Shown: positions 16,368-26,147, numbered from the stretch's first letter. The stretch is DNA of 64,000 nt from Dyadobacter fanqingshengii (GCF_023822005.2 NZ_CP098806.1:3596001-3660000), one strand, 5' to 3'. Notes: a model not told the origin generated them from the sequence alone. Numbers and translations: made by a program.

Positions 16368-18314
16368 ATGGAATCAAAGCATAAATTCGACAAAGTTACG
16401 GCAGCGGGTGTCCTGGTGGCGTTCGGGATTATTTATGGAGATATAGGCACTTCTCCGCTGTACGTAATGCAGGCGATCATCCTAAATGAGATTATCACAG
16501 AAGATATCATTTACGGTGCCATTTCCTGCATTTTCTGGACGCTGACGCTGCAAACGACCGTCAAATATGTAATTTTGATCTTACGGGCTGATAATAAAGG
16601 GGAAGGCGGGATTTTCGCACTTTATGCACTCGTCCGAAAACATGCCAAATGGCTCACTGTCCCGGCCGTTATCGGCGGCAGTACGCTGCTGGCCGATGGG
16701 ATCATTACCCCTCCTATCTCCGTCTCCTCCGCCGTTGAAGGTTTACAACTTATTTATCCCAACATTCAGACTGTTCCCATCGTAATCGGCATTCTGACAT
16801 TAATTTTCGTCATTCAGGCTTTCGGAACCAAGGTTGTTGGTCGTGCATTCGGGCCAATCATGATCACCTGGTTTGTCATGCTGGGCGTTTTAGGGCTCTT
16901 TCAGATCCTGGAACACCCGGAAATATTGAAAGCACTCAGTCCAGCCTACGGCTACGACCTCATCACCAAGCATCCCGGCGGTTTCTGGATCCTGGGAGCC
17001 GTTTTCCTTTGTACAACCGGAGCCGAAGCATTGTATTCCGATCTTGGACATTGCGGTCGTGAGAACATCCGGGTGAGCTGGATCTTTGTAAAAATATGCT
17101 TGTTACTCAACTATTTCGGCCAGGGCGCGTGGCTCCTTTCTGAGATGGGCAACCTTTTGGAAGCGCGTAAGCCGTTCTATGAAATCATGCCGGAATGGTG
17201 GCTGCTTCCCGGTGTTGTAATCGCAACATTGGCTGCCATTATCGCCAGTCAGGCTGTTATAACTGGCTCATTCACATTAATTTCCGAAGCGATCCGCCTG
17301 AATTTCTGGCCAAAGGTCCGATTGATCTATCCCAGCGATCAGAAAGGGCAGTTATATGTGCCCAGTATCAACTGGCTTCTGTGGCTAGGCTGCTGCGGGG
17401 TGGTTCTGTATTTTGGTAAATCATCCAATATGGAAGCTGCCTACGGTCTGGCGATTACGCTGACGATGATCATGACCACCATTTTGTTCTCCTATTATTT
17501 GTATATCAAACGGGTGAATTTGTGGATTGTGATCATTTTTATGCTTTTCTATTTGTGCATTGAAGGCATGTTCCTGGGCGCTAACCTCTTGAAGTTCACG
17601 CACGGAGGATGGTTTACAATTTTGATAGGAACTGTCGTTGCAGGTTTGATGACCGTCTGGCTCAAAGCATTTTACATTAAGCTGCGTTTGACGGAGTACA
17701 CCAAGCTGGAAAAATATCTACCCGCATTACACGAGCTCAGCCGCGACATTAGTATCCCAAAATATACTACTCACCTGGTGTTCATGACCAATGCGTCGCG
17801 GGCAACGGAAATTGAAACAAAAGTCATTTATTCTATATTCCAAAAACGACCCAAACGCGCTGACGTTTACTGGTTTATCCACGTGGACATTACGGATGAT
17901 CCGTACACCATGGAATATAAAGTGCTGTCGGACGACGACAATAATGATAATGTGATCAAGATCAATTTCCGCCTCGGTTTCCGGGTGGATCAGCGCATCA
18001 ATATGTTCTTCCGGAAGGTGGTGGAGGATATGGTAATGAACAAGGAAGTGGATATTACCAGCCGCTACGAATCGCTTAGCAGGCAGAACATTACGGGTGA
18101 TTTCCGCTTTGTCGTGCTGGAACGTTTCTTGTCTTTTGAGAATGACCTTCCGCTGTTTGAACAGCTGGTTATGAAGACCTATTTCTTCGTGAAAGACTTC
18201 ACCACGGCTGAGGACAAATGGTTTGGTTTGGACAGCAGTTCGGTGAAAATCGAGAAAGTGCCTTTGATCATCCGGCCGGTTGAGAATGTAAAGCTTCGGC
18301 GGGTTTTCAGTTAA
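16368..18314 (+). CDS. kup: Kup-family potassium uptake protein
   Basis: 648 aa, ATG start. It begins with the Kup signature (GIIYGDIGTSPLYV), has twelve hydrophobic segments up to about 450, and ends in the cytoplasmic domain usual for Kup. The E. coli protein is 622 aa, so it is full length. It mediates K+/H+ symport at the inner membrane. The 180-bp leader to the mntH stop shows no riboswitch I could recognise. Its stop codon is 2 bp from that of the convergent phosphoribosyltransferase gene, leaving no room for a terminator. Confidence 0.95.
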   Translation: MESKHKFDKVTAAGVLVAFGIIYGDIGTSPLYVMQAIILNEIITEDIIYGAISCIFWTLTLQTTVKYVILILRADNKGEGGIFALYALVRKHAKWLTVPAVIGGSTLLADGIITPPISVSSAVEGLQLIYPNIQTVPIVIGILTLIFVIQAFGTKVVGRAFGPIMITWFVMLGVLGLFQILEHPEILKALSPAYGYDLITKHPGGFWILGAVFLCTTGAEALYSDLGHCGRENIRVSWIFVKICLLLNYFGQGAWLLSEMGNLLEARKPFYEIMPEWWLLPGVVIATLAAIIASQAVITGSFTLISEAIRLNFWPKVRLIYPSDQKGQLYVPSINWLLWLGCCGVVLYFGKSSNMEAAYGLAITLTMIMTTILFSYYLYIKRVNLWIVIIFMLFYLCIEGMFLGANLLKFTHGGWFTILIGTVVAGLMTVWLKAFYIKLRLTEYTKLEKYLPALHELSRDISIPKYTTHLVFMTNASRATEIETKVIYSIFQKRPKRADVYWFIHVDITDDPYTMEYKVLSDDDNNDNVIKINFRLGFRVDQRINMFFRKVVEDMVMNKEVDITSRYESLSRQNITGDFRFVVLERFLSFENDLPLFEQLVMKTYFFVKDFTTAEDKWFGLDSSSVKIEKVPLIIRPVENVKLRRVFS

Positions 18315-18316
18315 TA

Positions 18317-18832
18317 CTATTTCAAATAAACACCTTCCTCTTCCGGGCGGCTCAAAACCACCTCTACGTGTTCCGTGAGCGTTGTGCTTAATGCATAACC
18401 CACGTAATCCGCATGAATGGGAAATTTGTGATGGCTGCGATCCACCACAACAGCAACCTGCACTTTTTTCATGCTCACTTTCAAAAATGGCTCCAAAGCA
18501 AATGCCAGTGTGCGGCCTGTGTTCAGCACGTCGTCGGCAATGATAATGACCTGGTTTTCAACCTGAACTTCATTATCAAAAATGATCGGGCTTTGAAAAT
18601 GAATGTGTTTATCAAAACGCAGCTCGATAAGCTGCACATTTAGAGGTGAAATGTCTGCCAGTTCGGCCACAAGCCTTTTTGCAAAAGCATAACCTTCGCC
18701 GGCAATCCCTGCAATGATAATGCTGGTTTCTTCAAAATTGTGCTCATATATTTCAAACGCGATCCTGCGGATCTTCTGACCAGTCTGAAGCGGACTTAAT
18801 ATCTGGCGTTTTGAAATTGTACTTTCGGTCAT
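18317..18832 (-). CDS. Phosphoribosyltransferase, PyrR-like
   Basis: 171 aa from the ATG at 18832; an upstream TTG at 18892 would overlap the preceding gene and is not preferred. The PRPP-binding loop IIIADDVLNTGRT is clear, and the flanking strands match type I phosphoribosyltransferases, with best overall likeness to the PyrR group (length about 175 aa). PyrR proteins bind pyrimidine mRNA leaders and have weak uracil phosphoribosyltransferase activity; no pyrimidine genes are present here, so the assignment to PyrR is tentative. It is the last gene, 35 bp downstream, of the amine-catabolism-like cluster. Confidence 0.8.
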   Translation of the reverse strand: MTESTISKRQILSPLQTGQKIRRIAFEIYEHNFEETSIIIAGIAGEGYAFAKRLVAELADISPLNVQLIELRFDKHIHFQSPIIFDNEVQVENQVIIIADDVLNTGRTLAFALEPFLKVSMKKVQVAVVVDRSHHKFPIHADYVGYALSTTLTEHVEVVLSRPEEEGVYLK

Positions 18833-18867
18833 TGGGGTGTGCTGAATTAATCTTTGTTGTGATAAAA

Positions 18868-19575
18868 TTAAGAAGAGAAGTTCTTTATCCAATGCGCAAA
18901 CATGATTTCCTGCGTCGGCAATTCCAGACTGGCGATGCCCAGCTCGACCTTATTTTCACCGATCCGCTCCACCCGAAGCTCCATGAGAGCCTGGTCATAT
19001 GCCTTCGGAAACTCAGGATGCGCCTGGATTCCTAACATGCGTTCACCAACGCGGAACATGGCATGCGGACAATCGGGCGTTTCCGCAAGCAATGTAGCGT
19101 CAGGCGGCAATGTCATGACCTGATCCTGACACATCATTAATAAATTGAATGAGTCGGTAAACGGCTCCATCCAGCTTTCACGTTTAGTTAACTGAAAACG
19201 ATGCACCCCCACACACCAGCCTGCGGGCGACTTTTCAACTTTGCCGCCCAATGCTTCGCCTAATATTTGATGTCCGAAACAGACGCCTATAAACGTTTTC
19301 TGGGATTGATGAATGGAAATTACAAACGCCTTTAACCGAGTTATCCAATCCTCCTGATCATAAACCGAACTTTTGGAACCGGTGCAAATGTAAATGTCAC
19401 ATGCATCGACCGAAGGAGGAAAATGACCATTGCAAACGTCATAGAATTGAAATTCCCACTCAGGGGCAACATTTAAAAATAGGGCCGGAAACATTTGCCG
19501 GTAATCACCCGCAATGTGGCGCAGTTCATCCCTGACATGGTCGCATTCCAGTAACCCTACCTTCACTGCCGACAT
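18868..19575 (-). CDS. Class I glutamine amidotransferase-like protein
   Basis: 235 aa. Cysteine in GVCFGHQILGEALGG and His-Glu in QAHPEF complete the class I amidotransferase triad, so it is expected to hydrolyse a gamma-glutamyl amide. It has no fused synthetase domain. The ATG overlaps the TAA of the aldehyde dehydrogenase gene by one base, so the two are translationally coupled. Together with the glutamine-synthetase-like ligase upstream it suggests a pathway in which an amine is gamma-glutamylated and later released, as PuuD does in E. coli putrescine breakdown, although PuuD itself belongs to a somewhat different (peptidase C26) branch. Confidence 0.85.
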   Translation of the reverse strand: MSAVKVGLLECDHVRDELRHIAGDYRQMFPALFLNVAPEWEFQFYDVCNGHFPPSVDACDIYICTGSKSSVYDQEDWITRLKAFVISIHQSQKTFIGVCFGHQILGEALGGKVEKSPAGWCVGVHRFQLTKRESWMEPFTDSFNLLMMCQDQVMTLPPDATLLAETPDCPHAMFRVGERMLGIQAHPEFPKAYDQALMELRVERIGENKVELGIASLELPTQEIMFAHWIKNFSS

Positions 19576-20966
19576 TATGCGTTGATTTTCAAATGAAAAG
19601 ATTTCGGGCGGGTTAATGCTTCATAACCGACCGTCGAAAGTGTACAGCCTCTGCCTGAATTTTTCACACCTGTCCACGCCAACGCAGGATCCAGATAATC
19701 GCAGCGGTTCATGAACCAGGTTCCGGTTTCCACTTGTTCGCCTATTGTCAAAGCTGCATCCATGTCGGTCGTCCAAATAGAGGCCGTAAGCCCGTATTGA
19801 CTGTCATTCATTAACTTAATCGCCTCCTCGTCACTTTCCACAGGCATTATACCCACCACCGGCGCAAAGGTTTCTTCGGTCATCACGTCCATATTGTGAT
19901 TGACATTCACCAAAACCTGCGGTGCAAAGTAAGGCGTCCCGGATTGATGTGCAGGGAAAAGTTTGGGGTCAATTAATGCTTTGGCTCCGTGGGCAATGGC
20001 TTCTTCCACTTGCTTCTGCGCAAAGTCCGCTGCGGACGTGCGAACCATTGGCCCGAGTGTCGTTTCGCTGTTCGTGGGATCTCCTAATGTGTAGGTTTTT
20101 GTCAATGCAGCGAATTCTGTAACAAACTGATCATAAACATCTTTATGCACATAAATCCGTTCAATTCCGCAACATGATTGTCCTGAATTAAAGAACGAAC
20201 CATCGACCAGATTTTCAACGGCATCGGCTAAATTGGCGTCGGCACGCACGTAAGCAGGATCTTTACCGCCTAATTCCAGTCCGCCAATGATAAACCGCTC
20301 ATTTATCGCTTTCTGCACGGCATGCCCGCCCTCTACGGAACCTGTAAATGCAACATAATCAATGCGGCTATCCACAATCACCTGCGCGACTTGCTCATGA
20401 TTTAAATGTACATATTGAAAAACGCCTTCCGGCAAACCGGCATATTCGAAAGCCGCAGCATAGCGTTCGGCACATAGCGGTGTTTGTTGTGCATGCTTCA
20501 AAATCACAGCATTACCAGCCATAATCGCCGGAATCACGGAGTTGACAGACGTCAGATAGGGATAATTCCATGGCGCCACCACGAAAACAACGCCCAATGG
20601 ATCTCTTCTGATAAATCTTTTAAATCCTGAAATTTCCTCCACTTCCACATCCGCTAGCGCTTTTGAAGCAATGGAAATCATATAATTGGCGCGTTCCTGA
20701 AAGCCTTTTCTGATCTCATTAGCCGTATAACGGATCGGCCTGCCCATTTGCCAGGTCAGTTCCAGGCCTATTTCATCTGCATTATTCAGGAAATATTCAA
20801 CTGCTTTACGGCAGATCGCTTCCCGTTCAGCCAGCGAAGTTTTCCGCCATTCTTTTTGGGCAGCAACAGCCTTAACCAATGCTGTTTCCACTTCTTGCGG
20901 CTCGGCCAAAGGACGTTCCACATACACAGAGCCATTAATCGGGCTTATTGTTTTTTGCGTTGGCAT
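19575..20966 (-). CDS. NAD(P)-dependent aldehyde dehydrogenase
   Basis: 463 aa, the usual length of succinate-semialdehyde-type aldehyde dehydrogenases. Catalytic Cys lies in FFNSGQSCCGIERIY and the general base Glu in GGLELGGKDPAYV; PWNYP is the family Asn motif. It oxidises an aldehyde to the acid in the cytoplasm. Position 2 bp after the SDR stop and coupled to the amidotransferase gene implies that its substrate is an intermediate of the same route, plausibly a gamma-glutamylamino aldehyde or a semialdehyde. Confidence 0.9.
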   Translation of the reverse strand: MPTQKTISPINGSVYVERPLAEPQEVETALVKAVAAQKEWRKTSLAEREAICRKAVEYFLNNADEIGLELTWQMGRPIRYTANEIRKGFQERANYMISIASKALADVEVEEISGFKRFIRRDPLGVVFVVAPWNYPYLTSVNSVIPAIMAGNAVILKHAQQTPLCAERYAAAFEYAGLPEGVFQYVHLNHEQVAQVIVDSRIDYVAFTGSVEGGHAVQKAINERFIIGGLELGGKDPAYVRADANLADAVENLVDGSFFNSGQSCCGIERIYVHKDVYDQFVTEFAALTKTYTLGDPTNSETTLGPMVRTSAADFAQKQVEEAIAHGAKALIDPKLFPAHQSGTPYFAPQVLVNVNHNMDVMTEETFAPVVGIMPVESDEEAIKLMNDSQYGLTASIWTTDMDAALTIGEQVETGTWFMNRCDYLDPALAWTGVKNSGRGCTLSTVGYEALTRPKSFHLKINA

Positions 20967-20968
20967 GA

Positions 20969-21742
20969 TCAGAGCGGCGTTACGTAGGCAGATGTGATCC
21001 CGCCGTCAACCAGAAAATCGGTTCCTGTTACAAAAGAGGATTCGTCGGAAGCGAGAAATAATGCGGCATAAGCCATTTCTTTCGCCTCACCGAAACGGCC
21101 CATTGGAATGTGGACCAACCTGCGCTGTTTCTTTTCTTCTGTATTTAAAAATTTCATCAGCAATTCTGTGCGTAAAGGGCCGGGGCACAATGCATTAACG
21201 CGGATATTCTCCCGTGCATGAATGATCGCCAGCTCACGTGTCAATGCCAGAACAGCTCCTTTACTAGCCGTGTAGGCAACCTGCGGAGTCGCCGCACCCA
21301 ATATGGCTACGAAAGATGCAGTATTAATGATTGAGCCGCCGCCTGCGCGTTGCAATGCCGGAATGCCATATTTGCATCCCAAAAACACCCCTTTTGCATT
21401 GATATTCATTGTCAGATCCCAAATGGATTCGTCGGTTGTCATCGCATTGTCATCATCGCTGTGCATAATGCCGGCGTTGTTGAAAATGATGTTCAGTTTA
21501 CCAAATTTCTCTTCTGCAAAAGCAACCGCCGCTTCATTATCAGCAGCTTTCGAAACATCCGAATGCAGGAAAAAGGCCTCGCCTCCGTTCGCAACAATTT
21601 CATCCGCCGTTTCCTGCCCAGCTGCGTCATTGACATCCGTAACAACAATTTTAGCTCCTTCTTTGGCAAATAAAAGCGCTGTTTCACGCCCGATTCCACC
21701 ACTTCCCCCGGTGATCAGGGCCACTTTATTTTCTAAACGCAT
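20969..21742 (-). CDS. SDR-family oxidoreductase
   Basis: 257 aa classical short-chain dehydrogenase. Cofactor motif TGGSGGIG near residue 11-18, NNAG motif, and the YTASK active site (Tyr and Lys). The acidic Asp after the second beta strand (VVTDVND) favours NAD over NADP. It lies 37 bp downstream of the glutamine-synthetase-like gene and 2 bp before the aldehyde dehydrogenase gene. In the E. coli Puu route the matching oxidation is done by the flavoprotein PuuB; here an SDR occupies that place, which would fit an amino-alcohol substrate (inference). Confidence 0.9.
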   Translation of the reverse strand: MRLENKVALITGGSGGIGRETALLFAKEGAKIVVTDVNDAAGQETADEIVANGGEAFFLHSDVSKAADNEAAVAFAEEKFGKLNIIFNNAGIMHSDDDNAMTTDESIWDLTMNINAKGVFLGCKYGIPALQRAGGGSIINTASFVAILGAATPQVAYTASKGAVLALTRELAIIHARENIRVNALCPGPLRTELLMKFLNTEEKKQRRLVHIPMGRFGEAKEMAYAALFLASDESSFVTGTDFLVDGGITSAYVTPL

Positions 21743-21779
21743 TGGTTTTTTATGGGGTTAATGTTTAATTGTAATTGAG

Positions 21780-23156
21780 TTATATCTGTTCAAAATAGCG
21801 TTTCCTTTCCCAATCCGTCACGGAAGTGTCGTATGCCCTTTGCTCGGTTTTGAAAAAATGGCTGTAATGTTCGACAACTTCGCTGCCAAATGTATTTTTG
21901 GCAAATTCGCTGTTTTCGAATAAAGCTGTGGCTTCTGCTAAGGTATAGGGCACGCGTGGCAAATGTGCTGCGGCGTAAATGTCCCCGATGAAACATTCCG
22001 GCGGCTCGATCTTGTTTTTTATCCCATCCAAACCGGAGGCTAACGAAGCCGCAAATGCCAAATAGGGGTTGCAATCCGCGCCTGGAATGCGACATTCGAT
22101 CCGAAGACTAGGCCCGTTTCCTACTACGCGGAATCCTGCCGTACGGTTATCATAGCTCCATGCTAGCCGGGTTGGGGCCCAGGAACCGTCTACAAAACGT
22201 TTGTACGAATTAACGGTTGGTGCGTAAAAAGGCATTACATCCGGCACATGCTTAATCCAACCCCCTAAAAACCAGCGAAATAAATCCGAACCCTTTACCG
22301 GACCAAACTCCTGGTCGCCGACAAAGGCATTTTGACCATCTTTCCACAAACTCATGTGAATGTGGCTGCTGGAACCGGCCTGATCAGATTGAAATTTGGC
22401 CATGAATGTGACGGAAACGCCCATTGCGTCAGCCACTTCCTTCATACATTGCTTGTAAACCACATGGTTATCAGCCATAGGAAGCACTTCCGCGAATTTT
22501 ACATTCAGTTCGTGCTGGCCCAGCCCCCATTCTCCTTTGGAAGTTTCAATGTCAATGCCTGAGTTTTTCAAGTGCCGCCTTACAGCCGAAGTATATTTCT
22601 CATTACGCGTTCCTTGCATAATGTGGTAATCTTCAAGATAATAGCCTGCCGGGGTGAGGTTTTGATAGCCTTGTTGGAACGCCTGTTTATAGCTGTTTTC
22701 CAAAAGATAATATTCCAGCTCCGACGCCGCAAAGCATTGAAAACCATCCGCTTCCAGTGTCTGTAACTGCTTTTTCAAAATGGAACGCGGACCGATGGAT
22801 TCCAGAGCGTGTGATTTATCATTATGCAAGTCGCAGATTATCAATGCCGTTTTATCCAGCCAGTCTGCGATACGCAAGGTGTTGAGATCTGGTACAAGAT
22901 GAAAATCGCCATAACCCAGCTCCCAATTGGCGTACTTATAGCCCGGAACCGGCTCCATCGCCATATCAGTCGTAAGCAGATAATTACATCCGTGCGTGCC
23001 CGATTTGATCACCGAATCCAGAAAATAATCCGCGTCAACGCGCTTTCCCATCATACGGCCATAATGGTCGGTGAAAGCAACGACGATGGTTTCTATCAAC
23101 CCTTCCCCTATCTTAGCTGTAAGTTCGTCTTGCGTCAGAAATCCTCTTTTACTCAT
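21780..23156 (-). CDS. Glutamine-synthetase-family gamma-glutamyl ligase (PuuA-like)
   Basis: 458 aa, type I-like glutamine synthetase fold. Metal and substrate motifs are visible: SELEYYL, NVKFAEVLPMADNHV, GSSSHIHMSL (ATP/metal His), NSYKRFVDGSWAPT and RIECRIPGADCNPYLAFA. The C-terminus ends in TDWERKRYFEQI, the ending usual for PuuA-type and other non-GlnA ligases, and the adenylylation-loop pattern of GlnA is missing. It probably joins glutamate to an amine (polyamine, ethanolamine or similar) with ATP. It heads a five-gene minus-strand cluster. Confidence 0.88.
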   Translation of the reverse strand: MSKRGFLTQDELTAKIGEGLIETIVVAFTDHYGRMMGKRVDADYFLDSVIKSGTHGCNYLLTTDMAMEPVPGYKYANWELGYGDFHLVPDLNTLRIADWLDKTALIICDLHNDKSHALESIGPRSILKKQLQTLEADGFQCFAASELEYYLLENSYKQAFQQGYQNLTPAGYYLEDYHIMQGTRNEKYTSAVRRHLKNSGIDIETSKGEWGLGQHELNVKFAEVLPMADNHVVYKQCMKEVADAMGVSVTFMAKFQSDQAGSSSHIHMSLWKDGQNAFVGDQEFGPVKGSDLFRWFLGGWIKHVPDVMPFYAPTVNSYKRFVDGSWAPTRLAWSYDNRTAGFRVVGNGPSLRIECRIPGADCNPYLAFAASLASGLDGIKNKIEPPECFIGDIYAAAHLPRVPYTLAEATALFENSEFAKNTFGSEVVEHYSHFFKTEQRAYDTSVTDWERKRYFEQI

Positions 23157-23183
23157 TGGAAAGGGCTATTTTAGAATTTTATA

Positions 23184-23798
23184 TCAACGCAATTTCTCTA
23201 TTTTGGCATTCAACGGAAACTTCAAAATCACTTTTTTACCTGAGGCTTTTTCCAAAACCGGAGTCAGGATTTTACGGGCATTGATTTGAGTCTGTTCCAA
23301 AATTCCCATATCAAGGGCCGATCTCTGGATTTGTTTTTCAGCTTGTTTGTATGCTTCCTGAACCAGCTTGGCCTCCTCATTGAAAGCATATTCCGTATTG
23401 TAAACCCTTGATTTGCTATGATCTATTTTGAAAACACAAAGTTCGGGCTCAGGCATGTTCACAACCAATGTCTCCGCTTCGGAAGTAATGTCGGCTATCT
23501 CAACTTTGGTCAGATCTATACAGCCTATGGCTTCGCCCTGCACAATGAGGATCGCCTTTGCATTAGGCAGCCACATTTTTGTAATCTGCTGCTCAACAAC
23601 GTCTTTGAAATTATATTTAACCAATTCCAGTTTACCCATGGCACTGATTTCCTGCAAAACCAGCGCATGCGTCGTCTCTGATTTCTCCGTGCTGCTCAGC
23701 CAATCCGGCACCCAGTTTCCCGCCCGGAAATTGCTCCAAATCGATTGAAGCCCGGCCAGCAAAAGGATCAACACAAGCAAACGCACTATCCAACGCAT
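23184..23798 (-). CDS. DUF4230-family membrane-anchored protein
   Basis: 204 aa. One N-terminal membrane segment (residues 3-20) then a soluble domain that reads as DUF4230: ALVLQEISAMGKLELVKYNFKDVVEQ at the start and an EEAKLVQEAYKQAEKQIQRSALDMGILEQTQ helix near the end. The domain likely faces the periplasm. Family function is unknown. It sits 11 bp downstream of the bile-acid/Na symporter homologue on the same strand. Confidence 0.8.
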   Translation of the reverse strand: MRWIVRLLVLILLLAGLQSIWSNFRAGNWVPDWLSSTEKSETTHALVLQEISAMGKLELVKYNFKDVVEQQITKMWLPNAKAILIVQGEAIGCIDLTKVEIADITSEAETLVVNMPEPELCVFKIDHSKSRVYNTEYAFNEEAKLVQEAYKQAEKQIQRSALDMGILEQTQINARKILTPVLEKASGKKVILKFPLNAKIEKLR

Positions 23799-23809
23799 AT
23801 CATTCGGTT

Positions 23810-24850
23810 TTAATTAATAATCCGCCCTGCTTCTTCCTCATCCATACGCGCCATTCGCTGCGCTATGATACTCGCCACGATCAGCTGCAAAGCGTGATAA
23901 ATCATAATCGGAAGCAGCATTAAGCCAGCCTGAGCGCCTGGAAAAAGCACTTTCGACATCACTGCTCCCTGCACCAGGGATTTTTTGGATCCACAAAAAA
24001 CGGCAGTAACCCTATCCTCTTGGTTGAAATGTAACAGGTTGCTGATGAATGTGAGCAGGAAATAAATCCCGAAAAACAGTGTCAGCATTCCTATCCCTAA
24101 AAATACAATTTCTTTTATTCCCAGCGAACTAAACAAATGCTCGCCGAAGGATTCGCAGAAAGAAGTATAAACAATCAGTAAAATGGAGGATTGGTCAAAA
24201 TAGCGAATGTATTTTTTGTGCTGCTCAGCAAAATGTCCCCAACTTTTGTTTAATGCAATGCCCGCACAAACCGGTAATAATACTTGTAAAGACAACTTTC
24301 CGACTACTGAAAGCAGATCGAAATGCCCCGGACTGCCCTGCCCGGCACTGGCATACCCCTGACCCGCGTCCATGACTAAACCCATCCATAATGGTGTGAT
24401 AAAAACGCCGATCAGGCTTGAAATGCTGGCATTAAAGATGGCCGCCGGAATGTTGCCTTTCGCAATGGAAACCATAACAACCGATGACGAAACCGTTGAA
24501 GGAAGCGCCGTAAGAAAGAAAATGGCCAGCCACAATGTTTGGCTTTCATCCGTTTTGAAAAGCGGGCGGAAGGCGAGCGCCAGTAAAGGGAACAGCACAA
24601 AAGTGGATAAATGCACCATTACATGCAGCTTCCAGTTGACGAGGCCTGTGCGGAGCTTTTCAGGGCTCAGCTTTAACCCATAGAAGAAGAAAATAATGGA
24701 AACTGCAAACGTGGAAATCTCCGAAAGCGGCACCGGACTTTCCTTCATTCCGGGATAAGGCCAAAGCCAGGCCAGGAAAATCATGGCCAGCAATGCCAGC
24801 ATGAATCCATCCAGTCCCGCTTTTTTAGCTGTATCAAATATTTTACTCAT
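23810..24850 (-). CDS. Bile acid:sodium symporter family transporter (YfeH-like)
   Basis: 346 aa with about ten hydrophobic segments, the BASS/SBF fold. Segments such as FYGLKLSPEKLRTGL, LPSTVSSSVVMVSIAKGN and FCGSKKSLVQGAVMS match the YfeH/SLC10A7-like branch, the latter two being the crossover regions that bind Na+. The substrate of this branch is uncertain. Co-directional with DUF4230 downstream. Confidence 0.88.
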   Translation of the reverse strand: MSKIFDTAKKAGLDGFMLALLAMIFLAWLWPYPGMKESPVPLSEISTFAVSIIFFFYGLKLSPEKLRTGLVNWKLHVMVHLSTFVLFPLLALAFRPLFKTDESQTLWLAIFFLTALPSTVSSSVVMVSIAKGNIPAAIFNASISSLIGVFITPLWMGLVMDAGQGYASAGQGSPGHFDLLSVVGKLSLQVLLPVCAGIALNKSWGHFAEQHKKYIRYFDQSSILLIVYTSFCESFGEHLFSSLGIKEIVFLGIGMLTLFFGIYFLLTFISNLLHFNQEDRVTAVFCGSKKSLVQGAVMSKVLFPGAQAGLMLLPIMIYHALQLIVASIIAQRMARMDEEEAGRIIN

Positions 24851-24919
24851 CCGATCCCAATATAGGCTCTTTCCTATGGAAGTAGAAAAATTTGGCCTAA
24901 AATTAGATGAGAATATATA

Positions 24920-26083
24920 TTACCGGATGACCAGATCGGGTTTTAACACGCGGAGATTCTTCCTGGTTTTTTTTGATTTTTTCCTCCTGCCCCACCAGAT
25001 AACGGTCCCGGTTACTGGCAGGCTGGCGCAAATGAGGCTGGCCAGAAAAACAATGATCTTACCCGGAAGCCCTAAAATGGCCCCTACGTGAATGTCGTAA
25101 TTCATCCTGCGCAATTTATTGGCAAAATCAGCATCCTTGTAACGCCCGGAATAAGGACCGGTTGCTTTAATTTTTTTCAGGGAATATTGGTCAAAATAAT
25201 TGTAATCAACGCTATAATAGGTGCCCTCCCGAAAATTGACGTACGAAAAGATGGACTCCGATTTTAGGTGCGGAATGGAGATATTTATACCTGTATTAAC
25301 CGGATATTCCTTCCTTAATGTATACCAAACTTTATCCACTGATGTAATCGGGGTAAATGCCGATGAATACAATGTCGAGTCGGAAACAGGATTGTAATAT
25401 TCATCCGAACCCTTGCCACCGGTAACCGTGTAAAGCCCTTGGGAAAACCATTTGAAACCCCATACCAACCCTGTGGAGCCCAACAGGAAGCCAATTGACA
25501 AAACATAAAACCCGAAAACATTGTGCAAGTCGTAGTTTTTCCGCCTCCAAGCCGCATCCCATTTGATTGAAAAACGCTGTTTTGCAGCCGATTTGTTTTT
25601 TGGCCACCATAATACCAGTCCGCTGATCAGCATGACGAGGAATATCAATGTTGCGGACGCCACAACCGGCTGGCCAATGGTTGGCGGCAGCCATAAATAG
25701 TAATGCCCGTGTAAAATAAAGTGAAAAAAATCGCCTTCTTCGTTCCAGACATGCTTCACTTCGGCCGTGTACGGATTAACATAAACTACGTAATAATATT
25801 CGGGATCTGCATTATAAAAACCAACTTCGGCATTGCGCGTAGGGACGCCGTACAGAACGCCATTCGCTTTTTTGCCCGGAAGCATTTTTTCTGCGCTGGC
25901 TTGTAAAACCGATGGCGGTAAAACTTTCGCATTCGCTGGCGGTTCCACGAACATATAAGGTTGCGTGAAACTTTTTATTTCCTGTTCAAAAGCCAGAATA
26001 CAGCCGGTTATGGCGACAACAAACACCACAATCCCGGACGCCAGACCAAGGTAAAGATGCAATGTCCCGATCAGTTTTTTCAT
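24920..26083 (-). CDS. PepSY-associated TM-helix protein (iron-uptake type)
   Basis: 387 aa from the ATG at 26083 (a GTG two codons upstream is less likely). Four main membrane segments: about 8-30, 140-160, 190-215 and 335-360, with PepSY-like soluble parts between. The IGTLHLYLGLASGIVVFVVAITGC start and HVWNEEGDFFHFILHGHYYLW loop with several His residues are typical of the PepSY_TM group, often encoded with siderophore receptors and thought to reduce or process ferric chelates at the inner membrane. No receptor is adjacent, but its promoter shares a 27-nt element with the haem operon 13 kb away, supporting an iron-related role. Confidence 0.85.
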   Translation of the reverse strand: MKKLIGTLHLYLGLASGIVVFVVAITGCILAFEQEIKSFTQPYMFVEPPANAKVLPPSVLQASAEKMLPGKKANGVLYGVPTRNAEVGFYNADPEYYYVVYVNPYTAEVKHVWNEEGDFFHFILHGHYYLWLPPTIGQPVVASATLIFLVMLISGLVLWWPKNKSAAKQRFSIKWDAAWRRKNYDLHNVFGFYVLSIGFLLGSTGLVWGFKWFSQGLYTVTGGKGSDEYYNPVSDSTLYSSAFTPITSVDKVWYTLRKEYPVNTGINISIPHLKSESIFSYVNFREGTYYSVDYNYFDQYSLKKIKATGPYSGRYKDADFANKLRRMNYDIHVGAILGLPGKIIVFLASLICASLPVTGTVIWWGRRKKSKKTRKNLRVLKPDLVIR

Positions 26084-26095
26084 TAACACAATGCT

Positions 26096-26122
26096 TGCAA
26101 TTATTATTTAGACTCAATCAAA
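26096..26122 (-). promoter_or_regulatory. Iron-type promoter element upstream of the PepSY gene
   Basis: On the minus strand it runs from a TTTG (26122-26119) through AGTCTAAATAATAATT (26114-26099). It matches 39086-39112 upstream of the TonB receptor at 25 of 27 positions. It ends 12 nt before the ATG. Confidence 0.6.
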
Positions 26123-26147
26123 TTACTAATGTAGTGGGAACATTTCA

